Part shown: positions 56,127 to 64,000 of the stretch, in pieces
Numbering within the stretch: position 1 is the first letter of the stretch
How the letters are laid out: each line of letters starts with the position of its first letter
NCBI RefSeq assembly: GCF_009712605.1
Contig: NZ_WASO01000009.1
Coordinates: 279,408-343,407, forward strand
Direction: 5' to 3'
Length of the DNA: 64,000 nt
From: Paludibacter sp.
GTDB lineage: Bacteria; Bacteroidota; Bacteroidia; Bacteroidales; Paludibacteraceae
The notes under the pieces: generated by a model
What the model was told of the DNA's origin: nothing
Database searches by the model: none
The model's input: the letters and a program-made list of their open reading frames with translations, nothing else
Position numbers and translations under genes: made by a program

Positions 56127-57407
56127 CTACCGAACAGGTTTCGCCAATTTATGATTGCACTTAAAGATCAGTTCCAGAGTAGTTTTATCCGTATCAAAAA
56201 CATTATTCAAGCCTTGTTCTTCCTGTGGTGGATCACCCACAAACTGATCTCCTTTTTTCCATTTATAATTGGTATCCGAAGCTCGCCCTTCTCCACCAAA
56301 TGCCCAGATATTGATTCCCTGCAGGCTCTTCAATTTATTATTGAACAAACCAAACAGGTCGGCAAAATATTGATCGCGATGAGTCGTTGATGTTGCAGGA
56401 TCGAACAAATGGCCGTCGCGGGGAAAGCCAATTTCCTCAATCACCATCGGTTTGTTGAGTTGATCGGCTATAAGCGCATGATCAAGCACGTATTTCTTCA
56501 TCTTTTCGCGGGTAATAGCGAACGTTCTGTCGAAATCGGAAAAATCCATCCAGCTCCAATTTTTTGCCCAGATATGAATGGTTGTATAATCCACATCTGG
56601 GAAACTATGAATGTCTTTCCACAGTTCAATGTCTTCTTCCGTACCTTTTTCGCCCTCTGTCCCTGCCGTAAGCAAGTGATTTTTATCAAGCGATTTGATA
56701 TAATGCGACACCTCTCCGATCCATTGTTTATAAATTGTTTTATTTTGTGCTCCATCGGGACGAGGTTCGTTGGCAATCTCCCATGCCATGATGGTAGGAT
56801 CTTCGGTATAAGGCTTGTTTGTGTAACGGTTGGTGCGGCTGATGATATATTTGCAATGACGATTGAAAGCTTCCTTACATTCATCGCAGCTATAGAACTT
56901 GCCAACAAAATTTATAAATGTGCCCCACCCCGCTTCACTCGGATAAGGATAAGCGCCTTTCCCGTTCCATTCAAGGTATTGGGCAAAACCGCCCGACCAT
57001 TCCCAGTTGTTCGATAAGAAAAGAACGACCGTAATATGCCGTTTTGCTGCTTCGGCAAGGAAGTAATCGAGCCCATCCAGGACAGCATCATCATATTCAC
57101 CCTGCTTTGGCTGTAACGGGAATTTGAGATGCGAATCGTTTTTTGAGATACCTTCGACGCCGACCATTGCCCGCAAATTAGTGATTCCCTGTTTTTGCAG
57201 AAAATCGAGTTCACGCCCCAAACGGGCACGGTCTCCGGTTTTCATTCCCAACAACGAACCATACCAATAATTCATTCCAATAAAACGGTATGGTTTTCCA
57301 TTTCGGGTCAATTGCCCGTCAGTTACCCTGACAAAATTATTCACTGCATTCATTGGCATAGAAAGCATTAAAAACACGAATAAACAACTATATATCTTTT
57401 TACCCAT
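56127..57407 (-). CDS. GH5 (subfamily 7-like) endo-beta-mannanase
   Basis: The 426-residue secreted enzyme has a signal peptide (about 1-21). Its barrel shows MNYWYGSLLG, acid/base E214 in AWEIANEPRP, HIWAKNWSWMDF and nucleophile E325 in VIEEIGFPRDG. The RFIGMNYWYG and LFLSNNWEWSGGFAQYL segments match GH5 mannanases of subfamily 7. No binding module is fused. With GH26 it gives the locus two mannanases of different families, presumably acting at different places or on different chain lengths. Confidence 0.94.
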   Translation of the reverse strand: MGKKIYSCLFVFLMLSMPMNAVNNFVRVTDGQLTRNGKPYRFIGMNYWYGSLLGMKTGDRARLGRELDFLQKQGITNLRAMVGVEGISKNDSHLKFPLQPKQGEYDDAVLDGLDYFLAEAAKRHITVVLFLSNNWEWSGGFAQYLEWNGKGAYPYPSEAGWGTFINFVGKFYSCDECKEAFNRHCKYIISRTNRYTNKPYTEDPTIMAWEIANEPRPDGAQNKTIYKQWIGEVSHYIKSLDKNHLLTAGTEGEKGTEEDIELWKDIHSFPDVDYTTIHIWAKNWSWMDFSDFDRTFAITREKMKKYVLDHALIADQLNKPMVIEEIGFPRDGHLFDPATSTTHRDQYFADLFGLFNNKLKSLQGINIWAFGGEGRASDTNYKWKKGDQFVGDPPQEEQGLNNVFDTDKTTLELIFKCNHKLAKPVR

Positions 57408-57414
57408 AGCAATT

Positions 57415-58815
57415 TTACCATTTATCGGTTCTGAACGGCATCAAAGGCAAACCGTTCGAATCAAACAAATTAGGAACCCCGTCATTGGTAAAACAATAAC
57501 GTACGGCTACCAGTTCCGCAACTTCTTTTGCACTCACAACTATGTCCCCTTTTTTATCTACCACTGCCGTTGCCGGATAAAATTTCTTATCGGCACCTGC
57601 TATCTGAAAACTTTTTATCTCCTTTCCCTTACAGCTAAGTCTGGACAATGATTTCACACTGACAAAAGCCTTGTTTTTCGAAATCGTTACACCTACAAAA
57701 CAAGGGAAATATGGCTGAAGGTCTTTTACTCCGTATTGTTCTTTCAGCACAAGATTTCCCAAACGATTACCCACTTCTTTTTTAATCCGTGGATGAATAT
57801 CCTTGATGTTATCGACCAAATCACCTACCGTTATCATACCCGTATTGGGCAAAGCCAGAGTAGCCTCCTGCTGTTCACGAAGCAAAGCGGCATTAATACC
57901 ACCGTAGCCGCTCCATGGTGCAATTTGCACGAAATAAAACGGAAAATCATTCTGGTAAACCTGACGCCATCCTTTTATCATCGACGAAAAGAGCTTTCCG
58001 TAATCTTCGGGATTATCGGTATTGGCTTCTCCCTGATACCAAATTGTCCCTGCAATTTTGTAGGGTACTATCGGATATATCATCGCATTATAAATGACCG
58101 ACGATTCTACGGGAGCCCAACTAACCGGTTGGGTTTTAGCCGCTGTCTTAGCTAGTTCCGGATCTTTATCAAGCACAAAACCGGGCATCCATGCCTGTAC
58201 ACAGGTTCCTCCCCAGTAGGAAGCTATCATTCCAACCGGATTACCGGTAACCTCATTCAGTTTCTTCCCGAAAAAATAGCCGACCACGCTCATCCCTTTT
58301 ACTGTTTCAGGAGAGCAGACCTTCCATTCTCCTTCGCAATTAGTTTGCGGAAAATTGTTGTATCCACGGGCTACCTGAAAAAAACGGATCGATTTATTGG
58401 CAGATTTGGCTACCGCATCCCCGGCATCAAGGACTCCTTGCGGCCATGAAAAGTTGTATTCCATGTTCGATTGTCCGGAACACAACCACACTTCACCGGT
58501 GAGGATGTCGTCTATTACAATCTTTTGTTGATCGCTGATAAAAGTTATGCTGTATGGACCTCCGGCCTTTGGAGTGTTTACAGATGCATTCCATGCACAA
58601 TCTTTGCCGGGATTTGCAAAAATTGTGTCTGTCGGATTCCAGCTGCAAGATATTTTTACCGGCCAGGTACCGGGAGCCCAGCCCCATAGTTTAACGGAAG
58701 AAGATTGCTGCAAAACGGCGTGATTGCCAATAATGGACGGAAGTCGCAAAGCCGGTTGAGCACTTACATATAAGGCAAATAGAGGCAAAAAAAGAAGTAA
58801 TATTGTTCGTTTCAT
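57415..58815 (-). CDS. SGNH esterase of the sialate O-acetylesterase type
   Basis: The 466-residue protein has a signal peptide (LLLFLPLFALYVSAQ), a beta-rich N-terminal module and an SGNH/DUF303 domain: catalytic Ser in GEVWLCSGQSNMEY, YWGGTCVQAWMPG, GTIWYQGEANTDNP and a late Asp-x-x-His region (DIHPRIKKEVGNRLGNLVL). Although named after sialate O-acetylesterase, members in plant-polysaccharide loci remove acetyl groups from hemicellulose, which fits here. The start at 58815 (MKRTILLLF) puts the signal peptide at the N-terminus; upstream in-frame Mets would add 27 residues. It is the first gene of the mannan operon. Confidence 0.9.
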   Translation of the reverse strand: MKRTILLLFLPLFALYVSAQPALRLPSIIGNHAVLQQSSSVKLWGWAPGTWPVKISCSWNPTDTIFANPGKDCAWNASVNTPKAGGPYSITFISDQQKIVIDDILTGEVWLCSGQSNMEYNFSWPQGVLDAGDAVAKSANKSIRFFQVARGYNNFPQTNCEGEWKVCSPETVKGMSVVGYFFGKKLNEVTGNPVGMIASYWGGTCVQAWMPGFVLDKDPELAKTAAKTQPVSWAPVESSVIYNAMIYPIVPYKIAGTIWYQGEANTDNPEDYGKLFSSMIKGWRQVYQNDFPFYFVQIAPWSGYGGINAALLREQQEATLALPNTGMITVGDLVDNIKDIHPRIKKEVGNRLGNLVLKEQYGVKDLQPYFPCFVGVTISKNKAFVSVKSLSRLSCKGKEIKSFQIAGADKKFYPATAVVDKKGDIVVSAKEVAELVAVRYCFTNDGVPNLFDSNGLPLMPFRTDKW

Positions 58816-58844
58816 ATGATAATAAGTTTCTTGTCTAAGGACAT

Positions 58845-58907
58845 ATGGAACTCCATGTTGTGGCATTATCATACTAGTGAATGCTCTTGAAAACATGTTC
58901 GTTTCAT
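58845..58907 (-). promoter_or_regulatory. Leader element shared with the neighbouring lipoprotein gene (copy 1)
   Basis: This 63-bp stretch contains AAACATGTTCGTTTCAT (58891-58907) and ATGGAACTCCATG (58845-58857). The same two blocks with nearly the same spacing occur at 61856-61917 before the CxxCH lipoprotein gene. On the minus strand the first block reads ATGAAACGAACATGTTT and could start a 12-codon frame, MKRTCFQEHSLV, that stops at once. The real gene starts with a third partial copy, ATGAAACGAAC, at 58815. Confidence 0.65.
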
Positions 58908-59245
58908 GGTTACTGATATTCTATCGCTAAAACAGGAATATTCAAGGCTAATACAATGTTTCTTATTCGTAGCTAATGGTTCTTAGTATCCTTATTGGTT
59001 GCTTTTCGAACCACTAATTATTCACACAAAAGTAGCTTATTTCAAGCTATTGTTTCAAGTACAATTTTATCAAAACCTAATACTTTCTTAGCGTAACAAA
59101 TCAAATGGTAAAATCCGTGTTCTTCCATTCGATTTGCACTTCTTAACCTCACACAAAACGAACACCTAAATACTAAGCGCATATCGTTCTAAGACAACAA
59201 TATAACCCGAATATTCTTTTTAATTCTATGGAAAAATAGCGAGAA
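58908..59245 (-). promoter_or_regulatory. Mannan operon promoter region
   Basis: This part of the 551-bp gene-free gap is AT-rich and holds a good promoter on the minus strand: TTG (59058-59056), a 21-bp spacer and TACTTTTG (59034-59027). The -33 region includes two direct copies of CTTGAAA about 14 bp apart on the minus strand (near 59060 and 59046), a possible activator site. The leader to the first gene would be about 205 nt. I saw no other feature in the gap besides the terminator at 59246-59285. Confidence 0.6.
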
Positions 59246-59285
59246 TCAAAAAAGGCTGATACGAAATATTCAGATCGTATCAGCC
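59246..59285 (-). terminator. Terminator after the Gfo/Idh gene
   Basis: GGCTGATACGA (59254-59264) and TCGTATCAGCC (59275-59285) form an 11-bp stem. On the minus strand the stem is followed by TTTTTTGATT. It separates this operon from the mannan operon. Confidence 0.93.
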
Positions 59286-59366
59286 AGTTCTGTTGATTGG
59301 AGACGAAAATGGTCTACCAATAATATAATTTTAACCCGACTCCGATTTTACGGGCGTGATTTTGAA

Positions 59367-60356
59367 TCACAGGTCGTGGTGAGGATACACAATACCACAC
59401 TTCTTGCGGATGTCATCCATCGTTGACACTAACAGCAAGCTGTCATTATGACTCCACAAATTGCTTTCAGTTTGTCCGTTAAGAATGCATCTGGCAACTT
59501 CTTCGGCCTCGAATTCATAGCCATTTTTCTTTATATCAAAAGAAATTACTTCTTCCGAACCATTCTTCCTTGTCAGTGTTATCTTGCCCGGACAAAACCA
59601 GAGATGCTCAAGTGAAATTTTTCCTTCCGTTCCGTGAATCTCCGCAACCACCTCAGGGTTTGCAAGAAAAGAGGAATACATCACTGAGAGTTTATTATCT
59701 GGATAAGTAAAAGAATAACTGCAATTTGTATCAACACCCTGATCACTCAGCGTTGCAGTAGCAGAAACATTGTCGGGCTTACCAAACAGGAAAAGCGACA
59801 GGAAAATGTTATAGATTCCGATATCGAGAACGGTTCCGCCACACAAATCCAGATTATAATGACGATGTTCAGGACCATTCTCCGATCGGATGCAAAAAGT
59901 CGCTGTAAGCAGGTTAACATTACCGATGGCTCCAGTTTCAACCAGTTCTCTTGTCTTGATAATATGCGGCAAAAACCGACTCCAGAGAGCCTCCATCAAA
60001 AACAGATTCTTTTCCTTTGCTTTTGCAATCATACGGGTTACTTCCTGTTCATTTACTCCCATCGGCTTCTCACACAATACATGTTTGCCGTTATCCAAGG
60101 CAAGTAATGTATTCTCAAGATGAAGATTGTGCGGCGTTGCTATGTAAACCACATCCACCTGCGGATCTTTCACCAGCTCTTCGTACGATCCGTATGCCAC
60201 ATTCAGGTGATAATCTGCCGCAAATTGAAAAGCACTCTCGTTAGTTCGCGAACCCACGGCATATAGTTCGCAATTGTCAGCAACCTGAAGGGCATCCGCA
60301 AATTTGCGCGCAATCCATCCGGTTCCCAGAATTCCCCACTTTATTGTATTCTTCAT
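59367..60356 (-). CDS. Gfo/Idh/MocA-family NAD(P)-dependent oxidoreductase
   Basis: The 329-residue protein has an N-terminal Rossmann domain (IKWGILGTGWIARKFADAL), the family motif HVLCEKPMGVNEQEV with the catalytic Lys, and a C-terminal sheet domain with GGTVLDIGIYNIFL carrying the active-site Asp and Tyr. It most resembles the dimeric dihydrodiol dehydrogenase/glucose-fructose oxidoreductase branch; the substrate is probably a sugar or sugar derivative, possibly linked to the adjacent mannan locus by position only. It starts 4 bp after the upstream gene and is the last gene of its operon. Confidence 0.88.
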   Translation of the reverse strand: MKNTIKWGILGTGWIARKFADALQVADNCELYAVGSRTNESAFQFAADYHLNVAYGSYEELVKDPQVDVVYIATPHNLHLENTLLALDNGKHVLCEKPMGVNEQEVTRMIAKAKEKNLFLMEALWSRFLPHIIKTRELVETGAIGNVNLLTATFCIRSENGPEHRHYNLDLCGGTVLDIGIYNIFLSLFLFGKPDNVSATATLSDQGVDTNCSYSFTYPDNKLSVMYSSFLANPEVVAEIHGTEGKISLEHLWFCPGKITLTRKNGSEEVISFDIKKNGYEFEAEEVARCILNGQTESNLWSHNDSLLLVSTMDDIRKKCGIVYPHHDL

Positions 60357-60360
60357 ATGT

Positions 60361-61827
60361 TTATTCTTTTGCGTAAATCATTTTCTTCCTGTCTTTCTTC
60401 AACAATCCTTTTTCCAGCTCATTAGCATTCACCCTGACTGGCGCTGTTACGAATTCCGGAACGTTGTATGAATACAAAGAGGCATCATAAAAACGAGGAT
60501 CTTTTTGTGGCAACAAGAAAGGCTTCGACACTTTGCCCTTATCATCGATCGATGCGATATAGAGCCGGGTATACAATCCGTCGCCTCTGCGGCTGCTAAA
60601 AACAAACCAGTGAGAGTTGCTGCTCCAGTCGTGAAAACTTTCGGTATTATTGCTGTTCACTTCAGTCAATGGACGACTTGCGCCTGTTTTTAAGTCAAGC
60701 AAATACAAGTCGGCTTCACGATGCCAAATTGAAAAATTGCCATAATCCGATTGGGTGTACATCAGATATTTACCATCAAAAGATGGCCGTGGAAAAGAGA
60801 TGCTTTTGCCTGTCTTGGTAGCAGAAATCACAGTATCAATCTTATTTCCGAATTTTCCAGTAGCAGGATCAAAAGCTATTTTACACAAACTATATTTGAT
60901 TTTTTTGTAATTGGATTGAATATCCTGCTTTTTCGACAAACAAAAATACAACGTTTTTCCATCGGGAGAAAACACAGGGAAAGTTTCGAAATCGGATGTT
61001 TTAAGCAATGGTGAAGTCGTCAGTTGATTGGTTTTTAAATTATAAACCACCACATCCGATGCCTGATCAAAGACTTCTATCCGTTCGTTTCGCACCACAT
61101 GAAATGCCTGTCGGGTTTGATTGACAGAATAGGCAATATATTTTCCGGATGGATGCCAATAAGGATAAACACACGACGAAATGGTACTGTCGGTTTTTGT
61201 CGTGTATAATTCCATTTTGCCATTTACAAGCAACATGGTAGCGCCATTGGCTCCTCTGACGTGTAGATTCATCTCGGCCGGATTATTCTTATTAAAGGCA
61301 TGACAATTCACACAGGAACCTGTAACCAAAGTATTTTCGACAATCGCTTTCTGATCAAAACAAGAAAGGTCGCGTTGATAAATCCCCATCTTACTATACA
61401 CTTCATAGCCCGGAGCAATCATTCGGTAAACCAGTCCGTAATCGATTGGATAACTACTAACATGAATGGCAAACGGCTGATATTGCTTCCATTTCCCATC
61501 CTGTTTTAAGCTAATCGCCACTTTCAAATCTTTTCCCTTATTATCGGATAACAATTGTTTCCATTCGTTCTGGGGGAATTGAATAATATCTTTACTCTGA
61601 ACGTGCAGTTCGCCGTGGTTAACCCCGGAAACGACAACATCAATCCGATCGTACTTCTCTGCGGTGATGGTAAAATTAAGCGGTGCAACGGTAGCGGGAA
61701 CCGTTACATCTGTATAGTCGGGATAAAGCAATGGTTTGGTATTAACCATCACAGGAGATTTTACCGATTCGTTACAGGCAGAAAGAAGAACTAAAAGAAG
61801 AAATAGATATACTAAATTGCGTTTCAT
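60361..61827 (-). CDS. Lipoprotein with CxxCH site and TolB-like propeller
   Basis: The 488-residue protein has a lipobox (LVLLSAC, Cys near 17), a ~130-residue N-terminal beta domain, a single CVNCHAF heme-type motif near residue 175, and C-terminal WD40/PD40-like TolB repeats (PYWHPSGKYIAYSV, FPVFSPDGKTLYFCL, RPSFDGKYLMYTQ, HDWSSNSHWFVFSSRRGDG). The CxxCH suggests a c-type heme, and a CcsA-type gene lies two genes upstream. The start at 61827 (MKRNLVYLFLLL) fits the signal; a longer in-frame start (MKRTCLAL, at 61917) lies in the shared leader element. Function unknown. Confidence 0.78.
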   Translation of the reverse strand: MKRNLVYLFLLLVLLSACNESVKSPVMVNTKPLLYPDYTDVTVPATVAPLNFTITAEKYDRIDVVVSGVNHGELHVQSKDIIQFPQNEWKQLLSDNKGKDLKVAISLKQDGKWKQYQPFAIHVSSYPIDYGLVYRMIAPGYEVYSKMGIYQRDLSCFDQKAIVENTLVTGSCVNCHAFNKNNPAEMNLHVRGANGATMLLVNGKMELYTTKTDSTISSCVYPYWHPSGKYIAYSVNQTRQAFHVVRNERIEVFDQASDVVVYNLKTNQLTTSPLLKTSDFETFPVFSPDGKTLYFCLSKKQDIQSNYKKIKYSLCKIAFDPATGKFGNKIDTVISATKTGKSISFPRPSFDGKYLMYTQSDYGNFSIWHREADLYLLDLKTGASRPLTEVNSNNTESFHDWSSNSHWFVFSSRRGDGLYTRLYIASIDDKGKVSKPFLLPQKDPRFYDASLYSYNVPEFVTAPVRVNANELEKGLLKKDRKKMIYAKE

Positions 61828-61855
61828 CCGTACAAAATTGATTTTTAAAGGGAGG

Positions 61856-61917
61856 ATGGAACTCACATGACTTTGTTCATCCGTTTTTGCGTATAATGCT
61901 AAACATGTTCGTTTCAT
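61856..61917 (-). promoter_or_regulatory. Leader element shared with the mannan operon (copy 2)
   Basis: AAACATGTTCGTTTCAT (61901-61917) and ATGGAACTCACATG (61856-61869) repeat the element at 58845-58907. Read on the minus strand, the ATGAAACGAACATGTTT start is here in frame with the lipoprotein gene and would add 30 codons before its natural start at 61827. Confidence 0.6.
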
Positions 61918-61928
61918 AATCACCGTAT

Positions 61929-63695
61929 TTATTTTCTGCATTGAAGGTAATACCAGTAGGTTTGTGAGTAAAGATTTTTAATTTGTTCCTCTGCGTATCC
62001 GCCGGAAGAACTTAACCGAACATAGTTATTAAAACGTTCTCCAACAGTCTGACTCACCGGCCATGGAAAGTCCGACATTTTGCGACCCGAACCGGCCCAG
62101 AAAGCAAGTAAGGCCTCCTGATAATGAACCGGAATTTCCTTATAATTCAGAGTTTTTCCTAAAGGAAAATATTGAACAAAGTGATTAAGATCTTTGTTGA
62201 GCAATGTATATGCAATAAGGTATTCATATGCCATCCGGTTGGTTTTACAATTCACGAATAACAGTCCGAGCATCTGATCTTTTTGTTCTTCACTAAACAA
62301 GACATCTTCTTTCATGCGATACTTACGCAATTGCGCCCATTCGGGATTTGCGTCCATCCTCGTTTCGTTGCCAATACATTGCATGGCCTCATCAGCCCAA
62401 CTACGATAAAAAAGAGTATGTTGCAACATGTGCAGATACTTTTCAGCTACTTTATACTCGCCATTCAGCAGGTTGACTTCGGCCATTCTTTTAATCGCGC
62501 GACTGCTTTTTTTGTAGTCAGGAATCGCTTCCATGGCTTCAAAATCATATTGCATGGACGTATTGAGAAACCCAAGGTGATAATAAATTTCCGACACCAT
62601 CATTGGGACCGTGAAATCACGTTTAAAAGACGGCAGCAAACCTTCCGGGCCATTTTGAAAGTAATGAAACATGTTGTCATTCATCTTTCCTTCCTTGCTT
62701 AAAGCCAGATTAAGGCACGCAACCGAGAGTGGAGAATCAGGCGCTTTTCGGTCGGCCATTGCAATCACCTTATCCCAATTTTGCATCCTTACATTATAGT
62801 CGTAAGCCATAATCTCCTCTTTTGCCCAATCTGCAGAATGGCGCACAAACCCACTACCGATAATTACAAGTATAACTATTTCGATACATAACCAGAAAAG
62901 CTCCTGCTTAGCTCCCATAGATTTAATTGGAAACAAGAACATAAGTGAAACAAGAGGAATACTGATCCATGCCAGCAACAAAGGAAGCGTTGAAACTGTA
63001 GAATAACGGTTATAGCTGATTCCCCACCATAATCTTGAGAGAGGATATTGCAGAAATTGCTTGGTAAGAAACGGTGGAACCGCAATACAAGCCACAAATA
63101 ATGCAATGAGCACAATCCACTGAAGTTTTGTCAACTGCTTAAAGAAGAACAATTCCACACAAATACAGAGCAATGCAAAAATCCAGAAAACGCCTCCGAC
63201 CAGCCAGTACAAAGCAAGCAACATCGTCGCGGCAACAACTATTCTGATCCAGGGATGCCTGAGGTAAAAATAGAGTTGAACTACCAACAGGGTCAGCATC
63301 ACGGCAATCAGTGATGCAAGCAAATAGTTTTCATCGCAAAATAATACCCAAAAGAAGATTGACGGAATAAATGTCAATGGATAAAGAAGCGAATTATTCT
63401 TTAGTTTGGAAGAGATAAAGCTGACCTGTTGCTGAAGCAAAACCAACAACAGTGCTATAATGAAAGCACCGAGCCACGAATGATAATAAAACTGAGTGAA
63501 GAAAGTCCCGAGATAATCAGCCAAACCACCGGGGCGGCTCATCAAATCGCTCCAATAGTCGGACGTAAAAAGGAACATCTGAAACTGTTCCTGGTAATGA
63601 AGATGGTGGCTGTATGCGAGCGCAAAAAACAACCAAACGGCTATTCCAAAACTGAATGGAAGTACCCACCCGGAATACTTCAGGACTTTATTCAT
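61929..63695 (-). CDS. DUF6057 membrane protein
   Basis: The 588-residue protein has about eight hydrophobic helices in the first ~300 residues (VLPFSFGIAVWLFFALAY, LGAFIIALLLVLL, LLYPLTFIPSIFFWVLF and others) and a soluble, helical C-terminal half with TPR-like helices (MAEVNLLNGEYKVAEKYLHM). This matches DUF6057, a Bacteroidota family that often sits next to a TolB-like lipoprotein gene. Function is unknown. It precedes the CxxCH lipoprotein by 101 bp and follows the partial CcsA gene by 133 bp. Confidence 0.82.
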   Translation of the reverse strand: MNKVLKYSGWVLPFSFGIAVWLFFALAYSHHLHYQEQFQMFLFTSDYWSDLMSRPGGLADYLGTFFTQFYYHSWLGAFIIALLLVLLQQQVSFISSKLKNNSLLYPLTFIPSIFFWVLFCDENYLLASLIAVMLTLLVVQLYFYLRHPWIRIVVAATMLLALYWLVGGVFWIFALLCICVELFFFKQLTKLQWIVLIALFVACIAVPPFLTKQFLQYPLSRLWWGISYNRYSTVSTLPLLLAWISIPLVSLMFLFPIKSMGAKQELFWLCIEIVILVIIGSGFVRHSADWAKEEIMAYDYNVRMQNWDKVIAMADRKAPDSPLSVACLNLALSKEGKMNDNMFHYFQNGPEGLLPSFKRDFTVPMMVSEIYYHLGFLNTSMQYDFEAMEAIPDYKKSSRAIKRMAEVNLLNGEYKVAEKYLHMLQHTLFYRSWADEAMQCIGNETRMDANPEWAQLRKYRMKEDVLFSEEQKDQMLGLLFVNCKTNRMAYEYLIAYTLLNKDLNHFVQYFPLGKTLNYKEIPVHYQEALLAFWAGSGRKMSDFPWPVSQTVGERFNNYVRLSSSGGYAEEQIKNLYSQTYWYYLQCRK

Positions 63696-63828
63696 GGTAT
63701 ATTTTTTTTGGCTGTCATTTCAACGTTTGGTCAAAATCACCGCTAAGATTTACAAATTCAAAGGAACAAATTATCATTCACAAAACAAAGTTCTCAATCG
63801 ACAACTTTATCTTCATTTCTCCTGGTTT

Positions 63829-64000
63829 TCAACTTGCATAACTGTGCATCCCACCCAGAAAACCGTTGACACCAAAGTATGTCATGATCACAGAAATCAG
63901 CGCAAAGAACAGGCAAAGATGGAAGCTCAAGGGATTTTGCAGCCATTTTATTTTTTCGTCATGAATGGCTAAAGCATAAACAATGAACGTAATTAATGCC
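63829..64000 (-). CDS. ccsA: CcsA-type cytochrome c biogenesis protein, C-terminal part
   Basis: Only the last ~56 codons are in the window; the gene continues past 64000. The translation ends LCLFFALISVIMTYFGVN then GFLGGMHSYAS and stop (TGA at 63829-63831). This is the typical C-terminus of CcsA/ResC system II heme exporters, with the last membrane helix and the GGMHSY(A) ending. It would attach or deliver heme for c-type cytochromes, consistent with the CxxCH protein downstream. The fragment is short, so the call depends on this one motif. Confidence 0.72.
   Translation of the reverse strand, partial: ALITFIVYALAIHDEKIKWLQNPLSFHLCLFFALISVIMTYFGVNGFLGGMHSYAS

Overview
The window looks like a chromosomal piece of an anaerobic, sugar-fermenting Bacteroidota, most likely order Bacteroidales; a Paludibacter-like relative is a guess from gene content, not a measured placement. 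The reasons are families that are common in that phylum (DUF5606, DUF5683, DUF4254, DUF6057, TM2/DUF2752, GIN-domain lipoproteins), the order parA-parB-DUF5683-mltD, promoters of the TTG-N18-21-TAnnTTTG type, weak Shine-Dalgarno sites, an electron-bifurcating-type [FeFe] hydrogenase operon, and a mannan-degradation operon whose core matches the Bacteroides fragilis mannosylglucose phosphorylase pathway. I recognised no rRNA, tRNA, CRISPR array or intact insertion sequence.

Layout. 1-0.6 kb: a tandem duplication of a 254-bp GC-rich intergenic repeat. 0.6-5 kb: an AT-rich accessory block, all minus strand, with a His-rich small secreted protein, a small P-loop NTPase, and a three-gene overlapping operon of two NdpA-like nucleoid-associated proteins around a multi-pass membrane protein. 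5-8.9 kb: a fibronectin III protein, a fold-back element, a 63-bp tandem repeat, a PAS-LuxR regulator, DUF2752 and TM2 membrane proteins, and a MITE-like element. 8.9-16.2 kb (minus): the cell-shape operon mreB-mreC-mreD-mrdA-rodA, then purH. 16.4-21.5 kb (plus): pnuC, metH and a DUF5606 gene. 21.5-26.6 kb (minus): a deacetylase-like protein, a LolC/FtsX-type permease, an aminotransferase, smpB and a Yip1-like gene. 27-40.2 kb (plus): ahcY, DUF4254, a GT9 transferase, parA, parB, DUF5683, mltD, a MerR regulator, an M16 protease, a GIN-domain lipoprotein, DUF2892 and a metallophosphatase. 40.4-46.4 kb (plus): a hydC / hydB-gltD fusion / hydA hydrogenase operon and a small lipoprotein. 46.5-48.3 kb (minus): ogt and dihydroorotase. 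48.6-58.8 kb (minus): an eight-gene acetylated galactomannan/glucomannan operon. 59.4-64 kb (minus): a Gfo/Idh oxidoreductase, a lipoprotein with a CxxCH site, DUF6057, and the 3' end of a CcsA-type cytochrome c biogenesis gene.

How the genes work together. In the mannan operon, two SGNH/CE2-type esterases would remove acetyl groups, GH5 and GH26 mannanases cut the backbone, GH27 removes galactose, a GPH-type transporter imports mannobiose, the 2-epimerase turns it into mannosylglucose, and GH130 phosphorolyses this to mannose-1-phosphate and glucose. The hydrogenase operon would dispose of electrons from such fermentation as H2. MetH and AhcY are two steps of the same methyl cycle. The best candidates for undescribed biology are the twin-NdpA/membrane-protein operon, the HydB-GltD fusion, a leader element shared by the mannan operon and the neighbouring lipoprotein gene, and the in-frame 21/63-bp repeat.
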